64,000 nucleotides of DNA from assembly GCA_963764505.1 (NCBI GenBank), contig CAVXSP010000001.1:2604001-2668000 (forward strand), written 5' to 3'. A model generated the notes under the pieces. The model did no database searches. It was given only the letters and a program-made list of their open reading frames with translations, and was not told the origin of the DNA. The DNA is from CAVXSP01 sp963764505. Its GTDB lineage: Bacteria > Acidobacteriota > Vicinamibacteria > Vicinamibacterales > SCN-69-37. Positions 56,503 to 64,000 of this stretch are shown one piece after another (position 1 is the stretch's first letter; each line of letters begins with the position of its first letter). The translations under genes and the position numbers were made by a program.

Positions 56503-57258
56503 ATGGTCATTGCAATTGCCAACCAGAAGGGCGGCGTTGGCAAGACGACGACGGCCATCAATTTGGCCGCGGCGCTGGCGCTGCGTAAGAAGAAGACGCT
56601 GCTGATCGACCTGGATCCGCAAGCGAACAGCACGATGTCGTATCTCGACATCGGCGCCGTGGAGCGGTCCGTCTACGACGCGATCATGGAGCCGGGCGTC
56701 GGATTCTCGGACGTCATTCGGCCCGCCTCGCATCCGAACCTCTGGGTCGCTCCTTCACGCATCGCGCTCGCGAAGCTCGAAGGTCGGCTCGTCGGCGAAC
56801 TGGATTCGCACTTTCGGCTGAAGGACCGCCTCGCGCCGGTCATGGGAGACTTCCAGGCGGTCGTCATCGACTGTCCACCGGCGCTCGGGCTCTTGACCGT
56901 GAATGCGCTCGTGGCGGCGACGCATCTACTCATTCCGATCCAGTCGTCGTATTTCGCGCTCGAAGGCACGGACGACCTGCTCGAGACAATCGAGAAAGTG
57001 AGGAGCCGGGCGAATCCGACGCTGCGTATCCTGGGTGTCGTGATCACGATGCACGACAAGCGGACGGCACTGGCACGGGACATCCGGATGCAGATCGACA
57101 AGGTGTTCGGCAAGAAGGTGTTCAAGACGGTGATCACGAAGAGCGTCCGGCTGGAGGAAAGTCCGGCCTACAAGGAATCCATCTTCACGTTCGCCCCGGA
57201 GTCGTCGGGCGCGACGGAGTACTACCGGCTGTGCGAGGAGGTCATGGATCGTGTCTAA
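56503..57258 (+). CDS. parA: Chromosome-partitioning ATPase ParA
   Basis: A 251-residue ParA/Soj ATPase. Deviant Walker A (AIANQKGGVGKTTTAINLAA) with its signature lysine, LLIDLDPQANSTMSYLD, and Walker B VIDCPPALGLLTVNAL. It would act with the adjacent ParB to move a DNA or protein cargo over the nucleoid. The stop overlaps the parB start. No dnaA or gidA neighbours occur, so whether this is the main chromosomal system is not shown. Confidence 0.93.
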   Translation: MVIAIANQKGGVGKTTTAINLAAALALRKKKTLLIDLDPQANSTMSYLDIGAVERSVYDAIMEPGVGFSDVIRPASHPNLWVAPSRIALAKLEGRLVGELDSHFRLKDRLAPVMGDFQAVVIDCPPALGLLTVNALVAATHLLIPIQSSYFALEGTDDLLETIEKVRSRANPTLRILGVVITMHDKRTALARDIRMQIDKVFGKKVFKTVITKSVRLEESPAYKESIFTFAPESSGATEYYRLCEEVMDRV

Positions 57259-58075
57259 GCGCGGGTTGCCAGGTTCCCTCAGGATGCGGCACGACGAGCA
57301 CTACGTCGAGGCGCTTGCCAGTTCGGCGGGCGCGCCCATCGGTCGGCTCGTTCCGATCGATCTCATCGATCCGAATCCAGATCAGCCGCGCCAGGTAATG
57401 GGCGATCTCTCGGAGCTCATGGCGTCGGTGGCCGAGAAGGGGATTATCGAGCCGTTGATTGTCAGGCAGCGGGGCGGCCGGTACCAGATTGTTGCCGGCG
57501 AGCGCCGCTACCAGGCCGCCGTCCAGGTCGGCCTCAGGGAACTTCCGGTCGTGATCAGGGACGTCGATGACAATGAGATTATCGAGGTCGCCCTCGTCGA
57601 GAACATCCAGCGCAGGGACCTTGGGCCGTTCGAAGAGGCTGAGGCGCTAAGAAGTCTGGCAGACCGTTGCGGGTATACGCACGAGGATCTCGCGAAGAGG
57701 CTTGGGAAGTCGAGGACTTCGATTACGGAGTCGCTCGCGCTGGCCGGAATGCCCGACGAGGTCCGGAATCTCTGTCGGCTGGCCGACATTTCTTCTAAGT
57801 CATTGCTTCTTCAGGTAGTTAGGCAGCAGGATTCGCAGAAGATGGTCGCGCTCATCGAACAACTGACGCGCGACGGTCACGGTGCGACCCGGGAACAGGC
57901 CCGCCGCGTGATTGCCAGACCAGGGCCAGGCCGACCGAAGGCGTTCGTCTTCCAATACCGGCCGCCGACCAAGTCCTACAACCTTCGCTTGAAATTCAGG
58001 AAGAGCGACGTCGACCGAACCGAGGTGATCGCCGCGCTCGAGGCGATCATTGCGGAGCTCCGCAAAGAGCGCTAA
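57251..58075 (+). CDS. parB: ParB/Spo0J-family partition protein
   Basis: A 274-residue protein. The N-terminal CTPase-type ParB domain has DPNPDQPRQVMGDLSELMAS, RYQIVAGERRYQAAVQVG and ALVENIQRRDLGPFEEAEAL. The helix-turn-helix is LAKRLGKSRTSITESLALAG. The GERR box reads RYQAA where most family members have RWRAA or RYRAA. Third-position A/T use rises in the C-terminal half (for example 57640-57830), unlike neighbouring genes. No parS site (TGTTTCACGTGAAACA) was found by eye. Confidence 0.9.
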   Translation: MSKRGLPGSLRMRHDEHYVEALASSAGAPIGRLVPIDLIDPNPDQPRQVMGDLSELMASVAEKGIIEPLIVRQRGGRYQIVAGERRYQAAVQVGLRELPVVIRDVDDNEIIEVALVENIQRRDLGPFEEAEALRSLADRCGYTHEDLAKRLGKSRTSITESLALAGMPDEVRNLCRLADISSKSLLLQVVRQQDSQKMVALIEQLTRDGHGATREQARRVIARPGPGRPKAFVFQYRPPTKSYNLRLKFRKSDVDRTEVIAALEAIIAELRKER

Positions 58076-58454
58076 GAGCTTTCTCGCGCGCCAGTCCACC
58101 GTGCTCTCTGCGAGACAATCTGCGCCGATCGGGAGTATCCCTCCGGCTTGCAGGAGCCTGGATGAATATTCAGAACGCTGGATGAGCCCGGCGTGGCGCT
58201 CAGTAGGCTGGACGTGCGTGGCGGCCAGAAGCCGTCGCAGTGTCCGGCGGCGCCGTTGACGTTCCGGCGGCGGGACGTCGTTGCGGGCCACCGGCCGGTT
58301 TACAAGTCAACATAAGATATATTATCAGACGTTATAGATTTGTTAAGAATAACTGGGCGAATCGACTCGAGGCGCCCTTCTGGCCGCCCGCTCGACGCGC
58401 CGCGCGCGCGGCGAAACCGGGCGCGGTCGTGCTATCGTCAAAATCCCATCCTGG
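58076..58454 (+). other. Intergenic region with AT-rich island upstream of lptFG
   Basis: A 379-base gap without a supportable gene. At 58298-58351, 42 of 54 bases are A or T, exceptional in this window; TTTACA (58298-58303), TATATT (58317-58322) and TATAGA (58332-58337) are promoter-like fragments but not well spaced. Around 58155-58220, CTGGA(T/C)G recurs three times (CCTGGATG, GCTGGATG, GCTGGACG). It may hold the lptFG promoter or a partition site. No ribosome-binding site is seen before 58455. Confidence 0.5.
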
Positions 58455-60794
58455 ATGCGCACCCTCGACCGCTACGTCATTCGTGAGTCCATCGGGCCGT
58501 TCTCGCTGGCCCTCGGCGTGTTCACGTTCGTGCTCGCCGTCAGGCCGATGCTCGACCGCGCCGAATCGCTGCTCGCGAAAGGCGTGCCGGTCGGCACCGT
58601 CGGATTCCTCCTGACGCTGCTCCTGCCGCAGGCCCTGGGCGTGACGCTGCCGATGGCCTTCCTGGCGGGTCTGCTGATGACCTTCGGCCGGCTCTCGGGC
58701 GACCGCGAGACGGTCGCGCTGCTCGCCTGCGGCGTCAGCCCCCTCCGGCTCCTGCGCCCGGCGCTGGTGCTGGCGCTCCTCGGCGGCGGCCTGACGTTCT
58801 ACGTGATGGTGGACCTCCTGCCGGACGCGAACCAGAAGTTCCGGGAGGTCACGGCCCAGTACCTGCGGCAGACCGCCGAGTCCGACATCAAGCCGCAGAT
58901 GTTCTACACCGGCTTCCCGGGCAAGGTCCTCAAGGTGCGGGACACCCACGCGGTGGGCGGCTGGGACGGCGTGTTCGTGGCGGACACGAGCCATCCGGGC
59001 CAGATCGCCGTCACGACCGCCGAGCATGGTCGCCTCGTCCTCGACAAGGAGCGGCTCATCGTCAATATCGTCCTGGACGATGTCGTCAACTACACACCCA
59101 GCGAAGAGCCGGGCGTGTTCACGGTCGGGCGGGCGAAGACGAGCACGCTCCAGGTGGACCCGAGGAGCGTCTTCCCCGACAACTCCGGCCTGAACCGCGG
59201 GCTGGCCGAGATGACGATTGCAGGCCTCCGGAAACAGTGGGCGGAAAAGGTCGCGCACGGCGAATCGCCGCACGCCGAGATCATGTACATCCACCAGAAG
59301 TTCTCCTTTCCGGTGGCCTGCTTCGTGTTCGCGCTGCTCGCGGTCGCGCTCGGGTTTCACACGCGGAAGGAAGGCAAGCTCGGGGGGCTGACCGTCGGGC
59401 TCGCGATCATCTTCCTCTACTACGCGTGCATGGAGGTGGCCGAGGCCGGCGCGAAATCGCCGACGCACTGGTTCAGTCCCCAATGGGCGCGCTGGTTCCC
59501 GAACCTCGTCCTGGGCGGCCTCGGGATTGCCGCGGTGTGGTGGCGCGCCAGGGCGACCGGCCAGTCGCTCTCGCTGACGCTGCCTCGATGGCTGCCGCTC
59601 AGAGGCGCAGCCAGCTCGCCGGCCGTGGCGTCTGCGAGCGCGCAGGCGCGCCAGAAGCAGGTGGTGCTCGTGATTCGGATTCCGCGGCTGTCGTTTCCGC
59701 GGCCGCGGCTGCTCGACCTCTACGTCGGCCAGCAGTTCTTCCGGATCCTGGCGCTGGCCTTCTTCGGCCTCATGGGCCTGTACTACATCGGCACCGTCGT
59801 CGACCTCTCGGAGAAGCTGTTCAAGGGACAGGCGGACGGGTGGCTGCTCGCGCAGTTCCTCTGGTATTCGACGCCCCGTTTCGTGTACTACGTCGTGCCG
59901 ATCGCCACGCTCGTGGCCGTACTCGGGACGATTGGAGGGCTCACGCGCTCGAGCGAGCTCACGGTGATGCGCGCGTGCGGCGTCAGTCTGTACCGGGCTG
60001 CGGCGCCGCTCCTCCTCCTTGGGCTCGTCTCGAGCGGGATGCTCTTCCTGCTGGAGGAACGCGTCCTGGCCGAGGCGAACAAGAAGGCGGACGAGCTCGA
60101 GGACACGATCCACGATCGGCCGCACCACACGATCAACATCGCCAACCGGAACTGGCTGATCGGGTCCCAGGACCGGATCTACTACTACGAGCGCTTCGAC
60201 CGGGAGCGGGGCGCGCTGCGCAACGTGAGCGCGTTCACGCCCGCGACGCAGCCCTACCGCCTCGTCGGCGAGATCCATGCCGCGCTGGCGACGTGTCCCG
60301 ACCGCGCGTGCCTGGACGGCCGCTGGCGCGCGGCCTACGGCTGGGAACAGCGGTTCGCGCTGGACCACCGTCCGACCCGAACGTCGTTCTCGCAGCGCGT
60401 GATTCCCCTGGACCCGTTCAAGGAGTTCACGCTGGCGCAGGTCGACGCGAGCATGATGACGTTCAACGAGCTTCGGGACTACATCCGGCGGTCGCGAGCG
60501 AGCGGCTTCGGCATCACCGAAGAGCAGGTCAACCTGCACAGCAAGCTCGCCTTCCCGGCGGTGGCGCTGGTGATGACCGCGCTCGCGATTCCGTTCGCCG
60601 TGACGACGGGACGGCGCGGCGCGCTCTACGGCATCGGCCTGGCCATCGTTCTGTCGGTCGCGTACTGGCTGCTGATGGCGTTCTTTCTCGCCGCGGGCAA
60701 AGCCGGCATGCTACCCGCACCGCTGGCAGCCTGGGCGACGAACATCCTCTTCCTGGCCATCGCCGGCTACCTGGTCCTGACGGTCAGAACGTAG
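58455..60794 (+). CDS. LptF-LptG fusion, LPS export permease
   Basis: A 779-residue protein containing both YjgP/YjgQ permeases that are usually separate. The LptF-like half (about 1-385) begins LDRYVIRESIGPFSLALGVF and has FSFPVACFVFALLAVALGF. The LptG-like half (about 415-779) begins LLDLYVGQQFFRILALAFFG and repeats the family pattern LHSKLAFPAVALVMTALAIP. Each half has three spans either side of a periplasmic jellyroll. A variable linker of about 30 residues joins them on the cytosolic side. With LptB (40024) and the LptC-A fusion it forms the LPS extraction machine. Confidence 0.9.
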   Translation: MRTLDRYVIRESIGPFSLALGVFTFVLAVRPMLDRAESLLAKGVPVGTVGFLLTLLLPQALGVTLPMAFLAGLLMTFGRLSGDRETVALLACGVSPLRLLRPALVLALLGGGLTFYVMVDLLPDANQKFREVTAQYLRQTAESDIKPQMFYTGFPGKVLKVRDTHAVGGWDGVFVADTSHPGQIAVTTAEHGRLVLDKERLIVNIVLDDVVNYTPSEEPGVFTVGRAKTSTLQVDPRSVFPDNSGLNRGLAEMTIAGLRKQWAEKVAHGESPHAEIMYIHQKFSFPVACFVFALLAVALGFHTRKEGKLGGLTVGLAIIFLYYACMEVAEAGAKSPTHWFSPQWARWFPNLVLGGLGIAAVWWRARATGQSLSLTLPRWLPLRGAASSPAVASASAQARQKQVVLVIRIPRLSFPRPRLLDLYVGQQFFRILALAFFGLMGLYYIGTVVDLSEKLFKGQADGWLLAQFLWYSTPRFVYYVVPIATLVAVLGTIGGLTRSSELTVMRACGVSLYRAAAPLLLLGLVSSGMLFLLEERVLAEANKKADELEDTIHDRPHHTINIANRNWLIGSQDRIYYYERFDRERGALRNVSAFTPATQPYRLVGEIHAALATCPDRACLDGRWRAAYGWEQRFALDHRPTRTSFSQRVIPLDPFKEFTLAQVDASMMTFNELRDYIRRSRASGFGITEEQVNLHSKLAFPAVALVMTALAIPFAVTTGRRGALYGIGLAIVLSVAYWLLMAFFLAAGKAGMLPAPLAAWATNILFLAIAGYLVLTVRT

Positions 60795-62542
60795 TGTCCG
60801 GTCGCCGGGCGCCACGCTGCGATACGCGCGTAGCGCTCGGTCTTCCCCACTCCCAGCGCCACATCTGACAGCCAGATCGTGCCGCGCGTCGACGGCTTCG
60901 CATTGAGCGTGTCGACGACGAACAGCACGGAACGGATGCGGGCGACGATCGGGCGCTGTGAAGTCGTCCGCTCGGCGGGGTGGAAGTCCTCGAGACGGAG
61001 GCTGGCGCTCCGTGGCCGCTCGTCCGCGAAAACGGAATGACGCCACCGCTGACCCGTGGGCAGCCGCAGCTGGACCGAGAACCGCATGGGCCGGTCGGCG
61101 CGCACGGTGAACTGGACGCGATCGAATCCCTCGCCGGCCGAAGCGGCGTCCAGCCCGGTGCTCAGCGCCGCGAACTGGTTGGATGCCGCGCCCGGGCCGA
61201 GCGCGAACGAAAAGCGCGCGGCGTCCTGGTCCCGGTCCACGGTCCCGCTCGAGGTCGGGCTTCGCTCGATCGACCAGGCGCCGCTGACCGGCAGACTCAC
61301 GAGCCGCACGGGCGGCGGCGACGGCCGCGCGATCGTCTCGGGCATGGTCGGCGTTCCGCCAGAGATTGAGTTGGAGACGATCCATGGCACTTCGGCGCCC
61401 GCGCGGGAGACCTCGACGCGGTACGGACCGTCGGTCACCGCCGCGGAGACCTCGATCTGCCCGCGACCGGAAGCCATCGGCAGTCCGTTGTGCAGCAGAA
61501 CGACGCGGGCCGCAGGGTCGTTGACCTCGGCGTGGAAGCTGGCACTGGCGCCCGCGGGCCCGATGAACTCCCCCATTCCGGCCGTCGTGTCGCCCTGCGT
61601 CGCCGTGAAGTCGAGGCGGCCGGGCGCGGCGAGCCCGGTCACGACAGAGAATGCGGAGCCGGCGCGCAGGGCCCGAAGCAGCCTCACGCTGTCGTCGACG
61701 GCGTTGCCCGAGAGAGGCCGGTCGAGCACGACTGCCTGGGCGAGCGTCCGGAACATCTGGCGGTAGCTCGGCACGTCGGCGAGCGTGCCGTCCTGCCCGT
61801 CGTCCTGAGCGGTGCGCCAGGACAGCCGCGCGTGCGCGTCGACGGCGGCCAGCGCGACGATGCGGCGGCTGCGGGCGGCCGCGTCCCAGCGGCGCAGCGT
61901 CCGAACCGGGCGCTCGAACAGCGACGCAATCGTCTCTGGCGGCCGGATCATGTAGCGCGCGAGCGTTCCGGCGAGGTGCACGGCGGTCTCATCGCGCCAT
62001 TCGGAGTCCGCGTTCAGCCACTCGATGCCGTCGTAGTCGATATCCCAGTTCCGCCAGCGGAGCGACGGCTTCGGCGAGTCGGGATGCGCGACGACGATCC
62101 AACCGCCGAGACGATGAACGTCCTCGATCACGTCTTCGGGCTCGCCGGCGAGCGGATAGGGCGCCGCCCCCGGGAGGCCGAGGGCGACCAGATGACCGGC
62201 GGTCGTGGAGATCTCCACTGCATCGATCGTCAGGACGCCGTGGCGGTACTGAGGCGGATCTGGCGGACGGGTGGCGTCGCCGTGATCGGTGAGAATCACG
62301 AACTGCAGGCCGGCGCGGCCCGCGGCCGCGGCAATCTCGTCCGGGGTGCCGGTGCCGTCGGAGCGGATCGTGTGCACGTGATAGGCGCCGAAGACCATCG
62401 GCGCCTCGCCGCCGACCGGTGACAGCTGGGCCGCCCGTGTCGGCAGCGTGAAGAACACGTACAGACCGCCGCTGGCGATCAGGGCCAGCAGGAGCTGCGG
62501 GAAGAAGGAGACGCGGTGTGGGCTTGGCACCTGGCTGCGCAA
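60767..62542 (-). CDS. PHP-domain protein, membrane-anchored or secreted
   Basis: A 591-residue protein. An N-terminal hydrophobic segment (FFPQLLLALIASGGLYVFFTL) anchors or exports it. A PHP metal-hydrolase domain at about 45-270 shows FGAYHVHTIRSDGTGTPDEI, VILTDHGDATRP, IVVAHPDSPKPS and ALAAVDAHARLSW, supplying the metal-binding His/Asp set. The remaining half looks like beta-sandwich domains (FHAEVNDPAARVVLLHNGLP, VQFTVRADRPMRFSVQLRL). Phosphoesterase activity is expected; the substrate is unknown. The end overlaps lptFG by 28 bases. Confidence 0.82.
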   Translation of the reverse strand: MRSQVPSPHRVSFFPQLLLALIASGGLYVFFTLPTRAAQLSPVGGEAPMVFGAYHVHTIRSDGTGTPDEIAAAAGRAGLQFVILTDHGDATRPPDPPQYRHGVLTIDAVEISTTAGHLVALGLPGAAPYPLAGEPEDVIEDVHRLGGWIVVAHPDSPKPSLRWRNWDIDYDGIEWLNADSEWRDETAVHLAGTLARYMIRPPETIASLFERPVRTLRRWDAAARSRRIVALAAVDAHARLSWRTAQDDGQDGTLADVPSYRQMFRTLAQAVVLDRPLSGNAVDDSVRLLRALRAGSAFSVVTGLAAPGRLDFTATQGDTTAGMGEFIGPAGASASFHAEVNDPAARVVLLHNGLPMASGRGQIEVSAAVTDGPYRVEVSRAGAEVPWIVSNSISGGTPTMPETIARPSPPPVRLVSLPVSGAWSIERSPTSSGTVDRDQDAARFSFALGPGAASNQFAALSTGLDAASAGEGFDRVQFTVRADRPMRFSVQLRLPTGQRWRHSVFADERPRSASLRLEDFHPAERTTSQRPIVARIRSVLFVVDTLNAKPSTRGTIWLSDVALGVGKTERYARIAAWRPATGHYVLTVRTR

Positions 62543-62596
62543 GGTCCGGCGGCCGGGCGCGGCCGCCGGACGATTCGTCCCCGGACGGACCCGGCG

Positions 62597-63772
62597 TCAG
62601 GCCCGGAGTCCGACGCTGCTGTCCGACTCGGCGGCCGACTTGAGCGCGGCCGCCTTGTCGGTGCGTTCCCACGTGAACTCCGGCTCCGAGCGGCCGAAGT
62701 GTCCGAAGGCCGCCGTCTTGCGATAGATCGGCCGGCGCAGGTCGAGGCTCTCGATGATGCCGCGCGGCGTCAGCTTGAACTCCGCCCGGACCAGCGCGAC
62801 GAGCCGGTCGTCGGGAATGCGGCCCGTGCCCGACGTGTCGACGAGCACCGATACCGGATCGGCGACGCCGATCGCGTAGGCGAGCTGGACGAGCGCTTTC
62901 TCGGCGAGCCCTGCGGCGACGATGTTCTTGGCGATGTACCGGGCCATGTAGCAGGCGGACCGGTCGACCTTCGTCGGATCCTTCCCGGAGAACGCGCCCC
63001 CACCGTGCGGGGCCATGCCGCCGTAGGTGTCGACGATGATCTTGCGGCCGGTGACGCCGGCATCGCCGTGCGGCCCGCCGGTCACGAAGCGCCCCGTCGG
63101 ATTCACGTAGATCTTGGTGTTGCGATCGATCAGATCGGCGGGAATCGTCGGCCGGATGATCTTCTCGGTCAGGTCCTGGGTGATCTGCGCGTGCGACGCC
63201 TTGGGGCTGTGCTGGGTCGACAGCACGACGGCGTCGACGCGAACGGGCCGGTCGCCGTCGTACTCGACCGTCACCTGCGATTTTCCGTCCGGCCGGACAT
63301 AGTCGAGCACTCCGGCGCGCCGCGCCTCCGACAGCGCGCGAACGAGCTTGTGCGCCAGCATGATCGGCAGCGGCATGAGCTCGGGCGTCTCCGTGCAGGC
63401 GTACCCGAACATCAGCCCCTGATCGCCGGCCCCGCCCGTGTCCACGCCCTGGCTGATGTCCGGCGACTGTTCGTGAATCGCGGAGAGAACCGCGCAGGTC
63501 TCGGCGTCGAATCCGTACTTCGCGCGGGTGTAGCCGACGTCGTAGATGACCTGACGGACGATCTTCTGCGTGTCGCAGATCGCGGTGGTCGTGATCTCGC
63601 CGGCGACGATGGCGAGGCCCGTCGTGACCAGGGTCTCGCACGCGACGCGCGCGGTCGGGTCCGCGGCGATGATGAAGTCGAGAATACCGTCCGAGATCTG
63701 GTCGGCGATCTTGTCGGGATGGCCCTCGGTAACGGATTCGGACGTGAACAGATGGCGGCCAGTGCGCCCCAT
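62597..63772 (-). CDS. metK: S-adenosylmethionine synthetase
   Basis: Makes S-adenosylmethionine from methionine and ATP; 391 residues. Conserved motifs are FTSESVTEGHPDKIADQISD, TGGAGDQGLMFGYACTETPE for ATP, DTYGGMAPHGGGAFSGKDPT as P-loop, and KVDRSACYMARYIAKNIVAA. ATG 63772 is chosen over 63790 because GGAGGAG sits 8 bases before it. A promoter lies upstream; no SAM riboswitch was recognised. Confidence 0.96.
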   Translation of the reverse strand: MGRTGRHLFTSESVTEGHPDKIADQISDGILDFIIAADPTARVACETLVTTGLAIVAGEITTTAICDTQKIVRQVIYDVGYTRAKYGFDAETCAVLSAIHEQSPDISQGVDTGGAGDQGLMFGYACTETPELMPLPIMLAHKLVRALSEARRAGVLDYVRPDGKSQVTVEYDGDRPVRVDAVVLSTQHSPKASHAQITQDLTEKIIRPTIPADLIDRNTKIYVNPTGRFVTGGPHGDAGVTGRKIIVDTYGGMAPHGGGAFSGKDPTKVDRSACYMARYIAKNIVAAGLAEKALVQLAYAIGVADPVSVLVDTSGTGRIPDDRLVALVRAEFKLTPRGIIESLDLRRPIYRKTAAFGHFGRSEPEFTWERTDKAAALKSAAESDSSVGLRA

Positions 63773-63819
63773 AGAAAGCACTCCTCCCATGCGGCGTGCA
63801 CGCGGCCGCCGAACACGTA

Positions 63820-63848
63820 AAGGTACCAGAGCCGAGCTGGACGGTCAA
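63820..63848 (-). promoter_or_regulatory. Candidate metK promoter
   Basis: Reading leftward, TTGACC (63843-63848), a 17-base spacer and TACCTT (63820-63825). Transcription would begin about 40 bases before the metK ATG. The -35 box matches at five of six positions; the -10 box is weaker. Confidence 0.45.
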
Positions 63849-63888
63849 ACGGAACCATGCCGCCGGCCGGCACCGAAGCCTCGCAGGC

Positions 63889-64000
63889 TCAGCGCCTCGG
63901 ATGGAAGCGGTCGTACGCCTGCCGCAGCCGCGCCTCCAGCACATGCGTGTAGATCTGCGTCGTCGACAGATCCGCGTGGCCGAGCATCGTCTGGATGGTC
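63889..64000 (-). CDS. Tyrosine recombinase (XerC/XerD-like), C-terminal end
   Basis: Only the last 36 or so residues are present: TIQTMLGHADLSTTQIYTHV, then a short basic tail ending FHPRR. The LGHADLSTTQIYTHV block is the C-terminal catalytic signature of XerC/XerD-type recombinases with the DNA-attacking tyrosine. The body of the gene lies beyond the right edge, so XerD versus phage-type integrase cannot be decided, but the tail is very XerD-like. Its TGA is at 63889-63891. Confidence 0.82.
   Translation of the reverse strand, partial: TIQTMLGHADLSTTQIYTHVLEARLRQAYDRFHPRR

Noticed and set aside
58155..58220. CRISPR-like or tandem repeat array
   Set aside because: Only three 7-8 base similarities, with unequal surroundings and no constant spacer length.
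63773..63888. SAM riboswitch upstream of metK
   Set aside because: The 116-base gap shows a promoter and ribosome-binding site, but no SAM-riboswitch core or terminator stem could be recognised.

Overview
The window is a GC-rich, gene-dense bacterial chromosome segment with one tRNA, no rRNA, no insertion sequence and no CRISPR array. The gene set points to a diderm bacterium: Lpt lipopolysaccharide export, Tol-Pal, Pal and CpoB. Large TonB-dependent receptors with an N-terminal carboxypeptidase-like domain (Oar type), an HPr kinase joined to a regulatory PTS, and an NtrY-like kinase fit Acidobacteriota, perhaps Vicinamibacteria. That placement is my inference from gene content.

Layout. 1-9.8 kb: two divergent Oar-like receptors around a shared control region, a secreted TPR protein, an HD-GYP/GAF signalling protein and a BtuB-like receptor. 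9.8-13.8 kb, minus strand: a small secreted FG-GAP protein, a B12-type radical SAM enzyme, a DegT-family aminotransferase and a DedA membrane protein. 13.9-16.5 kb: acylphosphatase, apt, tRNA-Arg(CCT), an Ig-like lipoprotein with a haem-type CXXCH motif, and a TPR membrane protein. 16.5-20.3 kb, minus strand: mutS and a deoxyhypusine-synthase-like gene. A perfect 43-bp inverted repeat fills the gap between mutS and tsaB. 20.5-23.6 kb: tsaB, rimI, a DUF465 gene, psd and pssA. 23.5-29.8 kb: a very large NtrY-like kinase, an unknown membrane protein and a PQQ-type beta-propeller. 29.9-47.2 kb: a long rightward run of guaA, dnaE, accA, recJ, lptC-lptA fusion, lptB, rpoN, hpf, hprK, rapZ, EIIA, HPr and EI, with repeated ATGA/GTGA overlaps. 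47.3-52.8 kb, minus strand: tolQ-tolR-tolA-tolB-pal-cpoB-ssb. 52.9-60.8 kb: recN, miaB, a bifunctional-nuclease-family gene, parA, parB and an lptF-lptG fusion. 60.8-64 kb, minus strand: a PHP-domain protein, metK and the tail of a XerD-like recombinase.

The genes fall into a few working groups: envelope construction and energised transport (Lpt, Tol-Pal, TonB receptors, Psd/Pss), a phosphorelay without a sugar permease (EI, HPr, EIIA, HprK, RapZ with sigma-54), genome maintenance (MutS, DnaE, RecJ, RecN, SSB, ParAB) and tRNA modification (TsaB, MiaB).

The most unusual large-scale signal is in sequence quality. Eight genes are interrupted (the kinase twice, eight +1 shifts in seven genes plus one each elsewhere as listed), and every shift is a single extra base next to either GTAC or GATC. 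Removing that base restores full-length proteins with intact motifs. I read this as a systematic error at probably methylated motifs, not as gene decay. The interrupted genes are the radical SAM gene, mutS, the NtrY-like kinase (two sites), the PQQ propeller, lptCA, pal and recN: seven genes and eight sites in total.
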